Notes under the pieces: generated by a model
What the model was told of the DNA's origin: nothing
The model's input: the letters and a program-made list of their open reading frames with translations, nothing else
Database searches by the model: none
Made by a program: the position numbers and the translations under genes
DNA from: Corynebacterium lizhenjunii
Lineage (GTDB): Bacteria > Actinomycetota > Actinomycetes > Mycobacteriales > Mycobacteriaceae
DNA length: 64,000 nt
Reading direction: 5' to 3'
Assembly (NCBI RefSeq): GCF_011038655.2
Contig: NZ_CP064954.1
Span: 1,860,001-1,924,000 of the forward strand
Shown here: piece by piece, positions 8,659-17,549 of the stretch
Numbering within the stretch: position 1 is the stretch's first letter
Layout of the letters: each line of letters starts with the position of its first letter

Positions 8659-10506
8659 TCAGTTTTCGTCCGTAGACAGCGCGGCCACGAAGGCCTCCTG
8701 GGGAACGGAGACCGAGCCCAAGGACTTCATACGCTTCTTGCCCTCTTTCTGCTTCTCCAGCAACTTGCGCTTACGCGAGATGTCGCCGCCATAGCACTTA
8801 GCCAACACGTCTTTACGCATCGCCCGAATGTTCTCACGCGCAATGACCTTCGTGCCGATAGCAGCCTGCACCGGAACCTCAAACTGCTGGCGCGGGATTA
8901 GCTCCTTGAGCTTCTTAGTCATCTTATTGCCATACCACTGGGCAGAATCGCGGTGCACAATAGCCGAAAACGCATCCACGGCGTCACCATTGAGCAGCAC
9001 ATCCACCTTGACCAAGTCAGCCAACTGTTCCCCGGCATCCTCGTAATTCAGGGATGCATAGCCCTTGGTGCGCGACTTCAAAGAGTCAAAGAAGTCGAAG
9101 ATAATCTCGCCCAAAGGCATGGTATAGCGCAGCTCCACGCGATCCTCAGACAAGTAGTCCATTCCGCCCATCTGCCCACGCTTGGATTGACACAGCTCCA
9201 TGGTGGTGCCCACAAATTCCGACGGCACGATAATGGTGGTCTTGACCACCGGTTCATAGACCTCGCGCAGCTTTCCAGCAGGCCAATCAGAAGGATTGTG
9301 GATAATCTGCTCAGAGCCATCCTCAGCCACCACGCGGTACGTCACCGAGGGCGCAGTAGAAATAAGGTCCAAATCAAACTCGCGCTCCAACCTGTCGCGC
9401 GTGATCTCCATGTGCAACAGCCCCAGGAAGCCACACCGGAACCCAAAGCCAAGGGCGACGGAGGTCTCGGGCTCGAAGGTAAGGGAGGCATCGTTAAGCT
9501 GCAACTTCTCCAAAGCATCGCGCAAGTCCGGGAAGTCAGCCTGGGAAATAGGGAACAAACCGGAATACACCATGGGCTTAGGCTCCTGGTAGCCCTTCAA
9601 GGCCACCTCAGCCCCGCCAGAAGCCCAGGTCACGGTGTCTCCCACCTTGGTCTCACGCACGTCCTTAACGCCAGTAATAAGGTATCCGACCTCGCCGGGG
9701 CCTAAGCCCTCACACTTGTGCATGGTGGGCGAAACAATGCCGATCTCCAGCAGCTCATGGTTGGCACCCGTAGACATCATGCTGACCTTCTGGCGGGGGC
9801 GCAACGTGCCATCGACCATACGGATATACGTCACCACACCACGGTAGGTGTCATAGATGGAGTCAAAAATCATGGCGCGCGCCGGAGCATCAGGCCCAAA
9901 CTCAGAGGTAGGCGGCGGCACCAATTCGGCAACCTTGTCCAGCAGCGCCTCCACGCCCTCACCAGTTTTTCCAGAGACCCGCAGAACTTCTTCCGGCTCA
10001 CAGCCAATGATGTTGGCAATCTCTAGGGAATATTTCTCCGGATCCGCCGCAGGCAGGTCAATCTTATTGAGCACCGGAATAATTTCCAGGTCATTTTCCA
10101 TGGCCAGGTACAGGTTGGCCAGGGTTTGGGCTTCGATGCCCTGGGCGGCATCGACAAGCAAAATGGCACCCTCGCAGGCCTCAAGGGCACGGGAGACCTC
10201 ATAGGTAAAGTCAACGTGGCCGGGAGTATCAATCATTTGAAAGACAATCTGCTGGCCAGCATATTCACCAGTGCGCGGGACCCACGGCAGGCGCACGTTT
10301 TGCGCCTTAATAGTAATGCCACGCTCGCGCTCGATGTCCATATTATCCAGGTACTGGTCCCGCATATCGCGGGCGTCTACCACCTGCGAGAATTGCAGAA
10401 TGCGGTCTGCCAGCGTCGACTTGCCGTGGTCGATGTGTGCGATAATGCAGAAGTTACGAATCTGCTCCGGATTCGTAAACGTAGTGGCCGCAAAATTTTC
10501 AGACAT
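8659..10506 (-). CDS. lepA: Elongation factor 4 (LepA), ribosome-associated GTPase
   Basis: Translational GTPase that acts on stalled or mispositioned ribosomes. GTPase motifs are complete: G1 in '[15 protein letters not shown]', G3 'DTPGHVDF', G4 'NKIDLP'. The LepA-specific C-terminal domain is present, with '[20 protein letters not shown]' and the basic '[20 protein letters not shown]' tail. Length of 615 aa is typical. The ATG at 10506 starts '[19 protein letters not shown]'. An in-frame extension to 11025 exists but lies antisense to the neighbouring MazF-like gene and is rejected. The start is only 19 bp from the divergent start at 10526. Confidence 0.97.
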   Translation of the reverse strand: MSENFAATTFTNPEQIRNFCIIAHIDHGKSTLADRILQFSQVVDARDMRDQYLDNMDIERERGITIKAQNVRLPWVPRTGEYAGQQIVFQMIDTPGHVDFTYEVSRALEACEGAILLVDAAQGIEAQTLANLYLAMENDLEIIPVLNKIDLPAADPEKYSLEIANIIGCEPEEVLRVSGKTGEGVEALLDKVAELVPPPTSEFGPDAPARAMIFDSIYDTYRGVVTYIRMVDGTLRPRQKVSMMSTGANHELLEIGIVSPTMHKCEGLGPGEVGYLITGVKDVRETKVGDTVTWASGGAEVALKGYQEPKPMVYSGLFPISQADFPDLRDALEKLQLNDASLTFEPETSVALGFGFRCGFLGLLHMEITRDRLEREFDLDLISTAPSVTYRVVAEDGSEQIIHNPSDWPAGKLREVYEPVVKTTIIVPSEFVGTTMELCQSKRGQMGGMDYLSEDRVELRYTMPLGEIIFDFFDSLKSRTKGYASLNYEDAGEQLADLVKVDVLLNGDAVDAFSAIVHRDSAQWYGNKMTKKLKELIPRQQFEVPVQAAIGTKVIARENIRAMRKDVLAKCYGGDISRKRKLLEKQKEGKKRMKSLGSVSVPQEAFVAALSTDEN

Positions 10507-10507
10507 G

Positions 10508-10522
10508 CGTCTACAATAGACG
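10508..10522. promoter_or_regulatory. Palindromic bidirectional promoter element between lepA and the MazF-like gene
   Basis: The 19 bp between the two divergent start codons contain a perfect inverted repeat, CGTCTA-CAA-TAGACG. Its centre can be read as a -10 box on both strands: TACAAT on the plus strand (10512-10517) and TATTGT on the minus strand (10518-10513). Either would put the transcription start at or within a few bases of the start codon, implying leaderless mRNAs both ways. No good -35 boxes are visible. Confidence 0.45.
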
Positions 10523-10525
10523 ACC

Positions 10526-11056
10526 ATGACGAGCGCTAAACCATCTGGCCGGTCGCGACTCAAGCGGCTGCTAGGAATCCACGACTCCCAACCGCTCGAC
10601 ACCGGCTTGGCGCGAATAAATGACCGCCTAGGCTTCCGCGGCTCCCGTGCCAGCCGCGAGCCCCGCCGGGCAGCCGTCATCGGTGTTGAACACACCGAAG
10701 CCCGCCCGCGCTCCATTTTCTTTACCCCAGACATGGACGGCCAAGCCGACTCTGGGGAGGTCGTGTGGGCATGGGTGGGCTCCCCACCCCAAGAGCGCGC
10801 CATCTTAGTCGTGGGTCGCACGCGCACCACGGTGCTGGGGCTGCTTATCTCCCCCAACCCCGACCATGCAGATGAGGACTGCTGGCTGCCCATCGGCTCC
10901 GGCGAATGGGATGAGCGCGGCCGCCAATGCTGGATCCGCATGGACCGGGTCCTTGAACTCTCCGAAGAACAAGTGCGCCGCCAGGGCACCCTCTTCCCGG
11001 AACGGCGTTTTGCGCGCATTGCCAATCGGCTGCGGGCAGCCTACCACTGGGGATAG
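10526..11056 (+). CDS. MazF/PemK-like domain protein, conserved beside lepA
   Basis: 176-aa protein with a basic N-terminal stretch (about residues 1-55) followed by a MazF/PemK-like beta-barrel signature: '[11 protein letters not shown]', then '[19 protein letters not shown]' and '[19 protein letters not shown]'. Proteins of this type sit next to lepA across corynebacteria and mycobacteria and are often auto-annotated as PemK/MazF toxins. No antitoxin-sized partner is adjacent, so a working toxin-antitoxin pair is not supported. The conserved position beside translation genes suggests a housekeeping RNA/ribosome role instead, which is inference. Confidence 0.75.
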   Translation: MTSAKPSGRSRLKRLLGIHDSQPLDTGLARINDRLGFRGSRASREPRRAAVIGVEHTEARPRSIFFTPDMDGQADSGEVVWAWVGSPPQERAILVVGRTRTTVLGLLISPNPDHADEDCWLPIGSGEWDERGRQCWIRMDRVLELSEEQVRRQGTLFPERRFARIANRLRAAYHWG

Positions 11057-11253
11057 TGCGGAAATTTGGGTGAAGTCTGCGGCCTTGGTATCCTTATCCG
11101 GTTGCCACCACGCACTGTGGCGCGAAAGCCGGGACGGACAGGACCTTGGGTTCGCCCTTCGAACGCTTTCGCCGCGGCGCTGTTGCGCCAGGATCAGGTC
11201 CGTGACGTGGAGGTTTACAATGATCCATCGTCGATTCCAAGAGGTACAACACC

Positions 11254-11517
11254 ATGGCAAACATCAAGTCCAAGAAGAAGCGCATTCTTACCAATGAGAA
11301 GGCTCGCCAGCGCAACAAGGCTGTGCGTTCCGCCGTGCGCACCGAGATCCGCAAGTTCCGCGCCTTGGTAGAGGCTGGCGACAAGGCTGGTGCCGAGAAG
11401 CAGCTGCGCGTTGCTTCCCGCGCTTTGGACAAGTCCGTGTCCAAGGGTGTGCTGCACCGCAACACCGCCGCCAACAAGAAGTCCGGCATCGCTGCCGCCT
11501 TCAACAAGATGGCCTAA
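11254..11517 (+). CDS. rpsT: 30S ribosomal protein S20
   Basis: Small-subunit protein binding the 5' domain of 16S rRNA. The 87-aa lysine/arginine-rich sequence begins '[20 protein letters not shown]' and ends '[12 protein letters not shown]', matching the family along its length. Codon use is strongly optimised (AAG, CGC, GCC), as expected for a ribosomal protein. It is monocistronic, closed by an intrinsic terminator 16 bases after the stop. The region 11057-11253 upstream holds no convincing gene and presumably carries its promoter and leader. Confidence 0.97.
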   Translation: MANIKSKKKRILTNEKARQRNKAVRSAVRTEIRKFRALVEAGDKAGAEKQLRVASRALDKSVSKGVLHRNTAANKKSGIAAAFNKMA

Positions 11518-11532
11518 TCCGGCTAGAACTCG

Positions 11533-11559
11533 AAAGGACCTCTGCGGAGGTCCTTTTTC
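11533..11559 (+). terminator. Intrinsic terminator of rpsT
   Basis: Perfect 8-bp stem AGGACCTC / GAGGTCCT (11535-11542 and 11547-11554) with a TGCG loop, running into a T tract. Confidence 0.92.
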
Positions 11560-11593
11560 ATGTCCACCCCGCGCGCTAAGATGTGGAGCCGTT

Positions 11594-12436
11594 ATGAACA
11601 TCGCTAGGGACAATATCAAGCCGCTGTTGAAGTGGGTGGGCGGAAAGCGCCAGCTCCTGCCGGACATTCACGCCGCCCTGCCCGCGGAGGGCTTTAGCCA
11701 TTACGTGGAGCCTTTCCTTGGCGGCGGCGCGGTGTTGTTTTCACTGCTGCCCGCGCGCGCCACGGTTGGAGACCTTAACACGGAGCTGATTAATGTCTAC
11801 CTCACAGTACGGGACCATGTGGATGAGCTAATCGGGCTGCTGTCTACCTACCCCAATGAGGAAAAATTCTTCTACGACATGCGCCAGCTGGACCGGGAGC
11901 CAAGTTTTGCGCACATGACGGCCGTGGAACGCGCTGCCCGAACCATCTACCTCAACAAGACTTGTTTTAATGGCCTCTACCGCGTGAATAATGCCGGGCA
12001 GTTCAATGCCCCCTTTGGGCGCTATGCTAACCCGGCTATTTGTGACGAGCCCACCCTGCGTGCGGTTTCTGCATACCTGCGCGAGCAGGACGTCCAGTTC
12101 CACAATGGCGATTACGCGGTGGTGCTCGCGGCTGCGGGTCCGGGCGACTTCGTCTACCTGGATCCTCCCTATGATCCGGTCAATCCCACCAGCAATTTCA
12201 CCGGATATCAATCGGGGGGCTTTGGCAAAGCAGACCAGATCCGCCTCAAAGAGGCCTGCGATGACTTAGACGCCCGCGGGGTGCGGTTTCTGCTGTCCAA
12301 CTCCGCCACGGACTTTATTCAGCAGCTCTACAGCGGCTACCGCGTGGAGATCGTGGAGGCAACCCGCGCGGTGAACTCCGTGGCCTCTAAACGCGGCAAG
12401 GTGGAAGAGGTTTTGGTGCGTAATTATGGGGGCTAA
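11594..12436 (+). CDS. D12-class (Dam/M.DpnII-like) N6-adenine DNA methyltransferase
   Basis: Modification enzyme of a type II restriction-modification pair, 280 aa. The order is that of Dam-type alpha-class enzymes: 'LLKWVGGKRQLLPDI' at residues 11-25, SAM-binding 'VEPFLGGGAVLF' at about 38-49, and the catalytic 'DFVYLDPPYDP' with DPPY near residue 190. The motifs suggest a short palindromic target such as GATC, but the sequence does not prove the specificity. A TAAGAT -10-like hexamer at 11577-11582 lies 11 bases before the ATG, so the mRNA may be nearly leaderless. The gene overlaps the nuclease gene by 11 bases. Confidence 0.92.
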   Translation: MNIARDNIKPLLKWVGGKRQLLPDIHAALPAEGFSHYVEPFLGGGAVLFSLLPARATVGDLNTELINVYLTVRDHVDELIGLLSTYPNEEKFFYDMRQLDREPSFAHMTAVERAARTIYLNKTCFNGLYRVNNAGQFNAPFGRYANPAICDEPTLRAVSAYLREQDVQFHNGDYAVVLAAAGPGDFVYLDPPYDPVNPTSNFTGYQSGGFGKADQIRLKEACDDLDARGVRFLLSNSATDFIQQLYSGYRVEIVEATRAVNSVASKRGKVEEVLVRNYGG

Positions 12437-13637
12437 TGACGTTGCGTGGGACAAGGTGCTGGCGCATTATTGCCAGCCTTTTGAGATTAGTGCCCGCGAG
12501 CTCGAGCACCTGGGCCAGCGTCAACCTCGTCTGCTGGCTAAGCATGATTTCTCCGCGGCGGTACCGGCAGGGTTGCGCCAGCGCGGCTGGAATGTTCTGC
12601 CCATATCCCGCAGCAACTATGCGGTGGGGCCCTTCCAGCTCTTCCAGCCCTTTCCGGAGATTGCTGGGCCCATCCGGCATCTGTCCATTCCGGCGGGACT
12701 GGAGTCCATCAACGTTGCTGCCATTAGCTCTGAAGCGCAGGCGCTGAATGTGGCTGCCGCCGCAGGTATTTTTGAGGATTTTCTAGATTCGCCGGGCCTG
12801 GTGCCCACGGTGGCGGGCCGGATGTCTACCCACACGTTCACGGTGCACTTTAGTGGGGTGGCGCCGCTGACTATTGACCGCGCCCAGATGGAGATCGATG
12901 CCGGGTTCGAGTCTGCCCGCCATGTGGTGTTGGTAGAGGCCAAGAACCATCTGACCTCTGATTTTAATGTGCGCCAGCTCTATTTCCCCTACCGGCGCTT
13001 TAGCCAAGCCCTGGCCAAGCCCGTGATTCCGGTCTTTATGGTCTATTCCAATGGCTTATTCCGGGTCTATCGGTTCCGCTTTGCAGATCCGTTGCGCCCG
13101 GAGAGCATAGAGCTTGCCGATGCCGCCTGTTATACCGTCGGCCGTGCCCCACTCGACGTTGACTCCGCCCTGGCAGTGCTCAGCGGGCCGGTTTACCCCA
13201 CGGACCTGCCTTTCCCGCAGGCCAATAGCTTTGAGCGGTTGATTAACTTGGGCGAGCTGTTGTTGCGGGAGCCGTTGAGCAAGGCAGAAATTACCCAACG
13301 CTACGATTTCGACCCCCGTCAGGCGGCCTACTACGCCGAGGCTGGGCGCTACCTGGGTTTATTCGATCTGCGGGACGGCTGCTATGAACTCAGCGCAGAA
13401 GGCGGGCGGATCTTCGCTCAAACCGAGCGCAGCCTGGCTCTGGTCCGTGCAATGGGCGCCCGGCCGGTGTTTCGAGAGGTCTTGGTGCACACCTTGCGCA
13501 CCGGGCGGGTGCCGCCGGTGGCGGGCTTCATGGCTGCGGCGAACTTGGGCTTGAGTGAATCCACCCTACGGCGGCGGGCCTCTACGGTGAGCCAGTGGGC
13601 GCAGTGGGTGCTCCAACAAACCCAGTGGCTCCGCTAA
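12426..13637 (+). CDS. Putative type II restriction endonuclease (PD-(D/E)XK), partner of the Dam-like methylase
   Basis: 403-aa protein translated in an overlapping frame directly after the methylase. A PD-(D/E)XK nuclease core is visible: 'QMEIDAGFE' (E156, D158) followed by 'VVLVEAKNH' (E171, K173), with 'TSDFNVRQLYFPYRRF' as the next helix. The C-terminal half looks like winged-helix DNA recognition ('KAEITQRYDFDPRQAAYYAE', 'LGLSESTLRRRAS'). Function is inferred from the motif and the methylase neighbour; I do not recognise a characterised enzyme. The last 56 bases overlap the convergent LysE gene, and one recurrent motif (13114-13127) lies inside. Confidence 0.75.
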   Translation: MGANDVAWDKVLAHYCQPFEISARELEHLGQRQPRLLAKHDFSAAVPAGLRQRGWNVLPISRSNYAVGPFQLFQPFPEIAGPIRHLSIPAGLESINVAAISSEAQALNVAAAAGIFEDFLDSPGLVPTVAGRMSTHTFTVHFSGVAPLTIDRAQMEIDAGFESARHVVLVEAKNHLTSDFNVRQLYFPYRRFSQALAKPVIPVFMVYSNGLFRVYRFRFADPLRPESIELADAACYTVGRAPLDVDSALAVLSGPVYPTDLPFPQANSFERLINLGELLLREPLSKAEITQRYDFDPRQAAYYAEAGRYLGLFDLRDGCYELSAEGGRIFAQTERSLALVRAMGARPVFREVLVHTLRTGRVPPVAGFMAAANLGLSESTLRRRASTVSQWAQWVLQQTQWLR

Positions 13638-14247
13638 CTATAAGGCCTAGCCCAATAATGAGGAAGAGGATGCCCGCGCCTAAGTCAATCCACGGCCCGG
13701 CCTTCAACATGTGCCGTTGAATCCGCGGGGTAGAAATAGCGAAGCTGAGCACCGCGAAGAGCAGCAGGCTGGACAAAGATAGGCCAAGGATAAGCGCCAC
13801 GGCAGTAAATACCGACGGGTTGGCGGGCAGCATGGGGGCTACCAGGGCGGCCAGGAAGAGCACAATCTTCGGGTTGGACAGGTTGGTGCTTAGCCCCAGC
13901 AAGAAGGTGGAGCGCAGGGAGCCTAGCTGTGCCGCGGCATCGGCAAGGTTCGCAGGTGCCGGACGCATGCCAGCGCGCACCATGCCGGTGCCCATCCACA
14001 TTAGCCAGGCACCGCCCACAACTTGGACGCCGTCGAGGATGGCCGGAAAGGCGGTCAGCAAAGCCGCCGCGCCACAGACGGTAAGCGTGCACCACATCAG
14101 CACGCCGACTTGGATGCCCAGGGCGGCAGTGAGCGCGTGCCGGCGCGAGCGGGTAGCTAGCCGCATGAGCAAAATGATGTCCGGACCAGGTGAGAGTGCG
14201 CCAATGAGGTTGGCAAAGATGATGGTCAGGTAGGCGCTCAGGGTCAC
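13582..14247 (-). CDS. LysE/RhtB family amino-acid exporter
   Basis: Six-helix inner-membrane exporter, 221 aa. The family fingerprint 'NLIGALSPGPDIILLMRLAT' follows the first helix, and 'GLSTNLSNPKIVLFLAALVA' marks the conserved NPK segment. Substrate (lysine, threonine, homoserine or other) is not predictable. It is translationally coupled to the upstream ankyrin gene through an ATGA overlap. Its C-terminal tail ('GAPTAPTGSP') is encoded opposite the end of the nuclease gene, so the stop may have been extended or displaced when the restriction pair arrived. Confidence 0.88.
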   Translation of the reverse strand: MTLSAYLTIIFANLIGALSPGPDIILLMRLATRSRRHALTAALGIQVGVLMWCTLTVCGAAALLTAFPAILDGVQVVGGAWLMWMGTGMVRAGMRPAPANLADAAAQLGSLRSTFLLGLSTNLSNPKIVLFLAALVAPMLPANPSVFTAVALILGLSLSSLLLFAVLSFAISTPRIQRHMLKAGPWIDLGAGILFLIIGLGLIVSGATGFVGAPTAPTGSP

Positions 14248-14627
14248 TGGAGTTCCCGGCCAAACATACGGGCAGTGTCTAGGGCCGACGGCTGGCCAGC
14301 CAGGGGGTCAGCACCAGCGGCCAGCAGAAGCTCGATCAGCGCGTCTTCTTTCTTAAAAACCACGCCGGCAAGTGGAGACTGGCCGCGATCATTGAGCTGG
14401 TTCACGTTGGCACCTGCCGCTATGAGTCCGCGGCTAAGCTCCACGTGGCCGTTGTAGGAGGCCAGCATGAGCAAGGAGTGGCCTTCGTGGTTGGCCAAAT
14501 CGACGCTCACGCCCTGCTCCACGTAGTCCAGCAGGCGCATGTCGCCGCTGCGAGCCAGATTAAACAGTTTGGTGGCGAACTCCGCAACCTCAGGGTCTAC
14601 AGTCTCCGGGTCTAGATTCTCAGTCAC
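14244..14627 (-). CDS. Ankyrin repeat protein
   Basis: 127-aa soluble protein with about three ankyrin repeats: 'NHEGHSLLMLASYNGHVELS' (H-S-L-L variant of TPLHLA), 'AAGANVNQLNDRGQSPLAGV' and 'AAGADPLAGQPSALDTARMF'. Such repeats mediate protein-protein contacts; no enzymatic domain is present. It is the gene before the LysE exporter in the same unit and lies 10 bases after holA. Partner unknown. Confidence 0.85.
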   Translation of the reverse strand: MTENLDPETVDPEVAEFATKLFNLARSGDMRLLDYVEQGVSVDLANHEGHSLLMLASYNGHVELSRGLIAAGANVNQLNDRGQSPLAGVVFKKEDALIELLLAAGADPLAGQPSALDTARMFGRELQ

Positions 14628-14637
14628 GGGCGTTAGC

Positions 14638-15585
14638 TTACCCCGCTAGTTGGGCTATCTGACGCACGGCTTCTTCGACTGCATAGGCTTCATCGCCGCC
14701 CTGGCCCACCACCGCAGCACCAAGGTTATCCACCAGGATGGTTGCCGCGGTGACGTTGTCCCCGGACCAGCGGCGGGCAACGGGCAGGCTGGCTTTGACG
14801 GCATAAGGGTTCATTCCCAGATTTTTGGCCAAGGTGAAGTGGTCCCCGCGGGCATCATAAAGCCGCGCGATGGTAGAGACCTTATTGGCCAGGGCAAAAG
14901 CGATAGCCACCGGGGAAGCCCCTAGCTGCAGGGCGCGGCGGCACGTTGCCACGGCGGCGCCGGTGCGGCCGGCCACGGCGGCATCGGCAATGTCCCAATT
15001 GGCCACCTCCGCAATGCCGGAGTAATAGTCCCGCACGGCGTCGCGGGTGACATTGCCGTCGGTATCCGCTACCAGTTGGGAGGCCGCAGAAGCCAGCTCA
15101 CGCAAGTCGGAGCCCACGCTGTCGATGATGAGCTGAATGACATCCGGGGTAGGCCGCACCCCTAGCTGCTGGAACTCGTGGGTAAGCCACGGGTTGAGCT
15201 CCCGGGGACCCAGCGCGTAGACCTCGTGGACCTGCCCCAGGGAGGACAACTTTGCCACCAGCTCCGGCGGCTTCTTTTTGGACTTCATGGTCTTCGCGGT
15301 TACCGAATACATCACCACCAAGGTCATTCCGGGAGCCGGGTCGGCGCACGCAGCGATGATGACCTTGCCAAGCTCCGCACCCACCTTCTCTGCGTCGGTG
15401 ATGACAATGACGCGGTCCTCACCAAACAGTGAAGGGCTGGTGGCCTCTATGAGTTCGCCCTGGGTGACTTCGCTGGCCCGCAAGGTCAGCGTTTCTGTGC
15501 CTTGCGCGCGTTGGATGGCCAGCCGGGCGCGCTCGGCCAGGAATTCATCATCGCCCACAATCAGGTGCACCGGTGCTGCAGTCAT
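14638..15585 (-). CDS. holA: DNA polymerase III delta subunit
   Basis: Clamp-loader subunit that opens the sliding clamp during replication. The 315-aa protein starts 'MTAAPVHLIVGDDEFLAERA', typical of HolA, and has the AAA+-like core without a functional Walker A, then a C-terminal helical domain ('QLGASPVAIAFALANKVSTI'). It lies 3 bases after comEC. The comEA-comEC-holA order is conserved in actinobacteria. Confidence 0.93.
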   Translation of the reverse strand: MTAAPVHLIVGDDEFLAERARLAIQRAQGTETLTLRASEVTQGELIEATSPSLFGEDRVIVITDAEKVGAELGKVIIAACADPAPGMTLVVMYSVTAKTMKSKKKPPELVAKLSSLGQVHEVYALGPRELNPWLTHEFQQLGVRPTPDVIQLIIDSVGSDLRELASAASQLVADTDGNVTRDAVRDYYSGIAEVANWDIADAAVAGRTGAAVATCRRALQLGASPVAIAFALANKVSTIARLYDARGDHFTLAKNLGMNPYAVKASLPVARRWSGDNVTAATILVDNLGAAVVGQGGDEAYAVEEAVRQIAQLAG

Positions 15586-15588
15586 GGG

Positions 15589-16848
15589 CTACACCCTAGT
15601 CCGCAGGTAGTACAAAGCCACCATCACCCACCCATAGCCCACCAGTACCGCCTGGGGGCTCGCGCGCACGGTGGTCACTGGTAGCGCCGCCGCCCCATAG
15701 GCCACGTGGTATATCCACCAGGCGCACGGCTCCAGCACATAAAGCAGTTGTGGGATGGCAATCGCGGCCACCCCCAGCACGCGGATGGGGGCAGTGGCCG
15801 GTTCTACCAAGACGTTGGCCAGCACAGAGATTAGCGAGACCTCCCCGGTCATCAACGCCACAATCGGCATGGTCATCACGTCTGCGGCAATGGCTACCGC
15901 AACGGCGCGAGTGAGCACATCTGGCCACCCCAGTCGCGCCAGCGCAGAGTAGATGAAGGGATAGCAGCCCACAATCCCGGCGGTAGCCGCCACGGAGAGC
16001 GCAAAACCGAATTGCGCCGCCAAGTCACTGCGCCACAGCAGCAACGCAATGACCCCCAGGCTGAGAGCGTGGGCGGGTTGCATGCGCGTCGATCCTGCCA
16101 CCGCCGCCAGGGATACCAGCCCGGTCATCCCGGCGCGCAGTACCGATGGCCCCAGCCCCACCAGGGCCACAAAGCCCAGCAAGACCGCCACTGCCCCGGC
16201 TACTTGCCAGCGCGGCGAACATCCTGCCCAGCGCAACAGCATAAACGCGGTGCTGGTGACCAGAGAGATGTTGGCGCCGCTGACTACGCTCAGGTGGCTT
16301 AGCCCCGTGGCTATGTAGACGCGGCGCTCCTCTTCACTTTGTCCCGCGGTGTCCCCCAGCACCATCGCCGGCAGCAGCCCGTGACTTTCTGGCCCCGTAC
16401 GCGCTTCGACGTTGCGGCGAAAGTGTGCAGCGATGGTGTGGGAGAACCCTCGCGGTGGCGCCATGGACTCGACTGTATTGCCGTCCACGCGCACCGTGCT
16501 GCCGCGTACCACCTGCTCCAATTCCCGGGGAAAGACGGCCTGCGGGGCACTGACCCCAGGCACGGAGACCTGCACATACCAGCCGCCGGATTTCGTTGCG
16601 GTGGGTTCAGCAATAACGGTGCCCGTATAGCTGAGACCCGGGTCTTGGTCCGCGCGCACGCTCCCCAACACCAAGGCGCACGAGCCCAGAGCAAACAGCA
16701 ACAACGCCTGACCGGGATGCCGCAGCCCCTGGGCACAGGCAGCGGCAAAGCAGATGCAGAGCACGCCTATCAAGGGGACTTCGACAGCCACGCTCAACAG
16801 CACCACCCACACTAAGAGCGCCGCCGGGGTTAAGCGCAGCTCACTCAC
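15589..16848 (-). CDS. comEC: ComEC/Rec2-family membrane protein
   Basis: Polytopic membrane protein related to the DNA-uptake channel of natural transformation. The competence-domain signature 'GLSHLSVVSGANISLVT' is present and is followed by multiple hydrophobic helices. At 419 aa it lacks the C-terminal metallo-beta-lactamase domain of full-length ComEC, a common state in actinobacteria. It overlaps comEA by four bases. Transformation has rarely been shown in corynebacteria, so an uptake role is inference, of interest here because of the recurrent 14-mer described under repeats. Confidence 0.9.
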   Translation of the reverse strand: MSELRLTPAALLVWVVLLSVAVEVPLIGVLCICFAAACAQGLRHPGQALLLFALGSCALVLGSVRADQDPGLSYTGTVIAEPTATKSGGWYVQVSVPGVSAPQAVFPRELEQVVRGSTVRVDGNTVESMAPPRGFSHTIAAHFRRNVEARTGPESHGLLPAMVLGDTAGQSEEERRVYIATGLSHLSVVSGANISLVTSTAFMLLRWAGCSPRWQVAGAVAVLLGFVALVGLGPSVLRAGMTGLVSLAAVAGSTRMQPAHALSLGVIALLLWRSDLAAQFGFALSVAATAGIVGCYPFIYSALARLGWPDVLTRAVAVAIAADVMTMPIVALMTGEVSLISVLANVLVEPATAPIRVLGVAAIAIPQLLYVLEPCAWWIYHVAYGAAALPVTTVRASPQAVLVGYGWVMVALYYLRTRV

Positions 16849-17462
16849 AGCGTGACCTGTTCGGAGATTTGGGCAAACTTGGCGGGGCCAATGCCCTGGA
16901 CTTCCTGCAATTGCGCAATCTCACTAAAGCCACCGTGTGCCTCCCGGTAAGCGATGATCGCCTGGGCCGTGACCGCACCCACCCCGCTCAGGGTCTGGAG
17001 TTGCTCCGCTGTGGCCGAATTGAGGGAGATCCCGCCCGAGTCCGTGGGTGCAGGCGGGCCACCCACCACAATTTGTTGGCCATCCTGGAGCTTTTGCGCC
17101 AGGTTGAGCGACGTCAGGTCGACGCCGGGCAGGGGCTGGGCGAGCTCCAGGGCATCGGCAATTCGCGCACCCGGGTCCAGGGTGACCAGGCCGGGGTGGG
17201 CAACCTCACCAACCACAGCCACCACAATTGGGGTGGCGCTTTCTACCGCCATAGAGACCTCGCTGGGCGCTGGTGGAGCGGCAGGGCTGCGCTGCACTCC
17301 CAGCCACACCACCGTGACGGCCACCAGCACCGTAGCCAATACTGCCGCCGATGCCACCGGCACCCGCAGCCGCGGCCGCGGGTAAGCGACGTTGAGGAGT
17401 TGTTCTTCTCCAGTGGGGGCCAAAAGCTCCCCCAGCCTGCTGCGTGGTTCTTTGTTGCCCAT
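16845..17462 (-). CDS. comEA: ComEA family helix-hairpin-helix DNA-binding protein
   Basis: Membrane-anchored DNA receptor-like protein. A basic cytosolic start ('MGNKEPRSRLGELLAP') is followed by one transmembrane helix (about residues 55-75), an SLBB-like domain ('PIVVAVVGEVAHPGLVTLDP') and a C-terminal double HhH motif ('LQTLSGVGAVTAQAIIAYRE', 'QLQEVQGIGPAKFAQISEQV'). The ATG at 17462 is chosen; 26 further in-frame codons upstream look non-coding. Together with comEC it forms a competence-type operon also feeding holA. Confidence 0.9.
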   Translation of the reverse strand: MGNKEPRSRLGELLAPTGEEQLLNVAYPRPRLRVPVASAAVLATVLVAVTVVWLGVQRSPAAPPAPSEVSMAVESATPIVVAVVGEVAHPGLVTLDPGARIADALELAQPLPGVDLTSLNLAQKLQDGQQIVVGGPPAPTDSGGISLNSATAEQLQTLSGVGAVTAQAIIAYREAHGGFSEIAQLQEVQGIGPAKFAQISEQVTL

Positions 17463-17549
17463 ACGCTTTACGCTAAGCCTCCACCACCCGCCTGCGCTAG
17501 GGAAAAACTTGCCGTTGTGGATAACCCGTAATTTATCCACAGAAAAGGG

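Noticed and set aside
10507..11025. In-frame extension of lepA upstream
   Set aside because: Antisense to the MazF-like gene, low-complexity Arg/Ser translation; ATG 10506 matches the LepA N-terminus.
10526..11056. Functional toxin-antitoxin pair
   Set aside because: No antitoxin-sized gene on either side; neighbours are lepA and rpsT.
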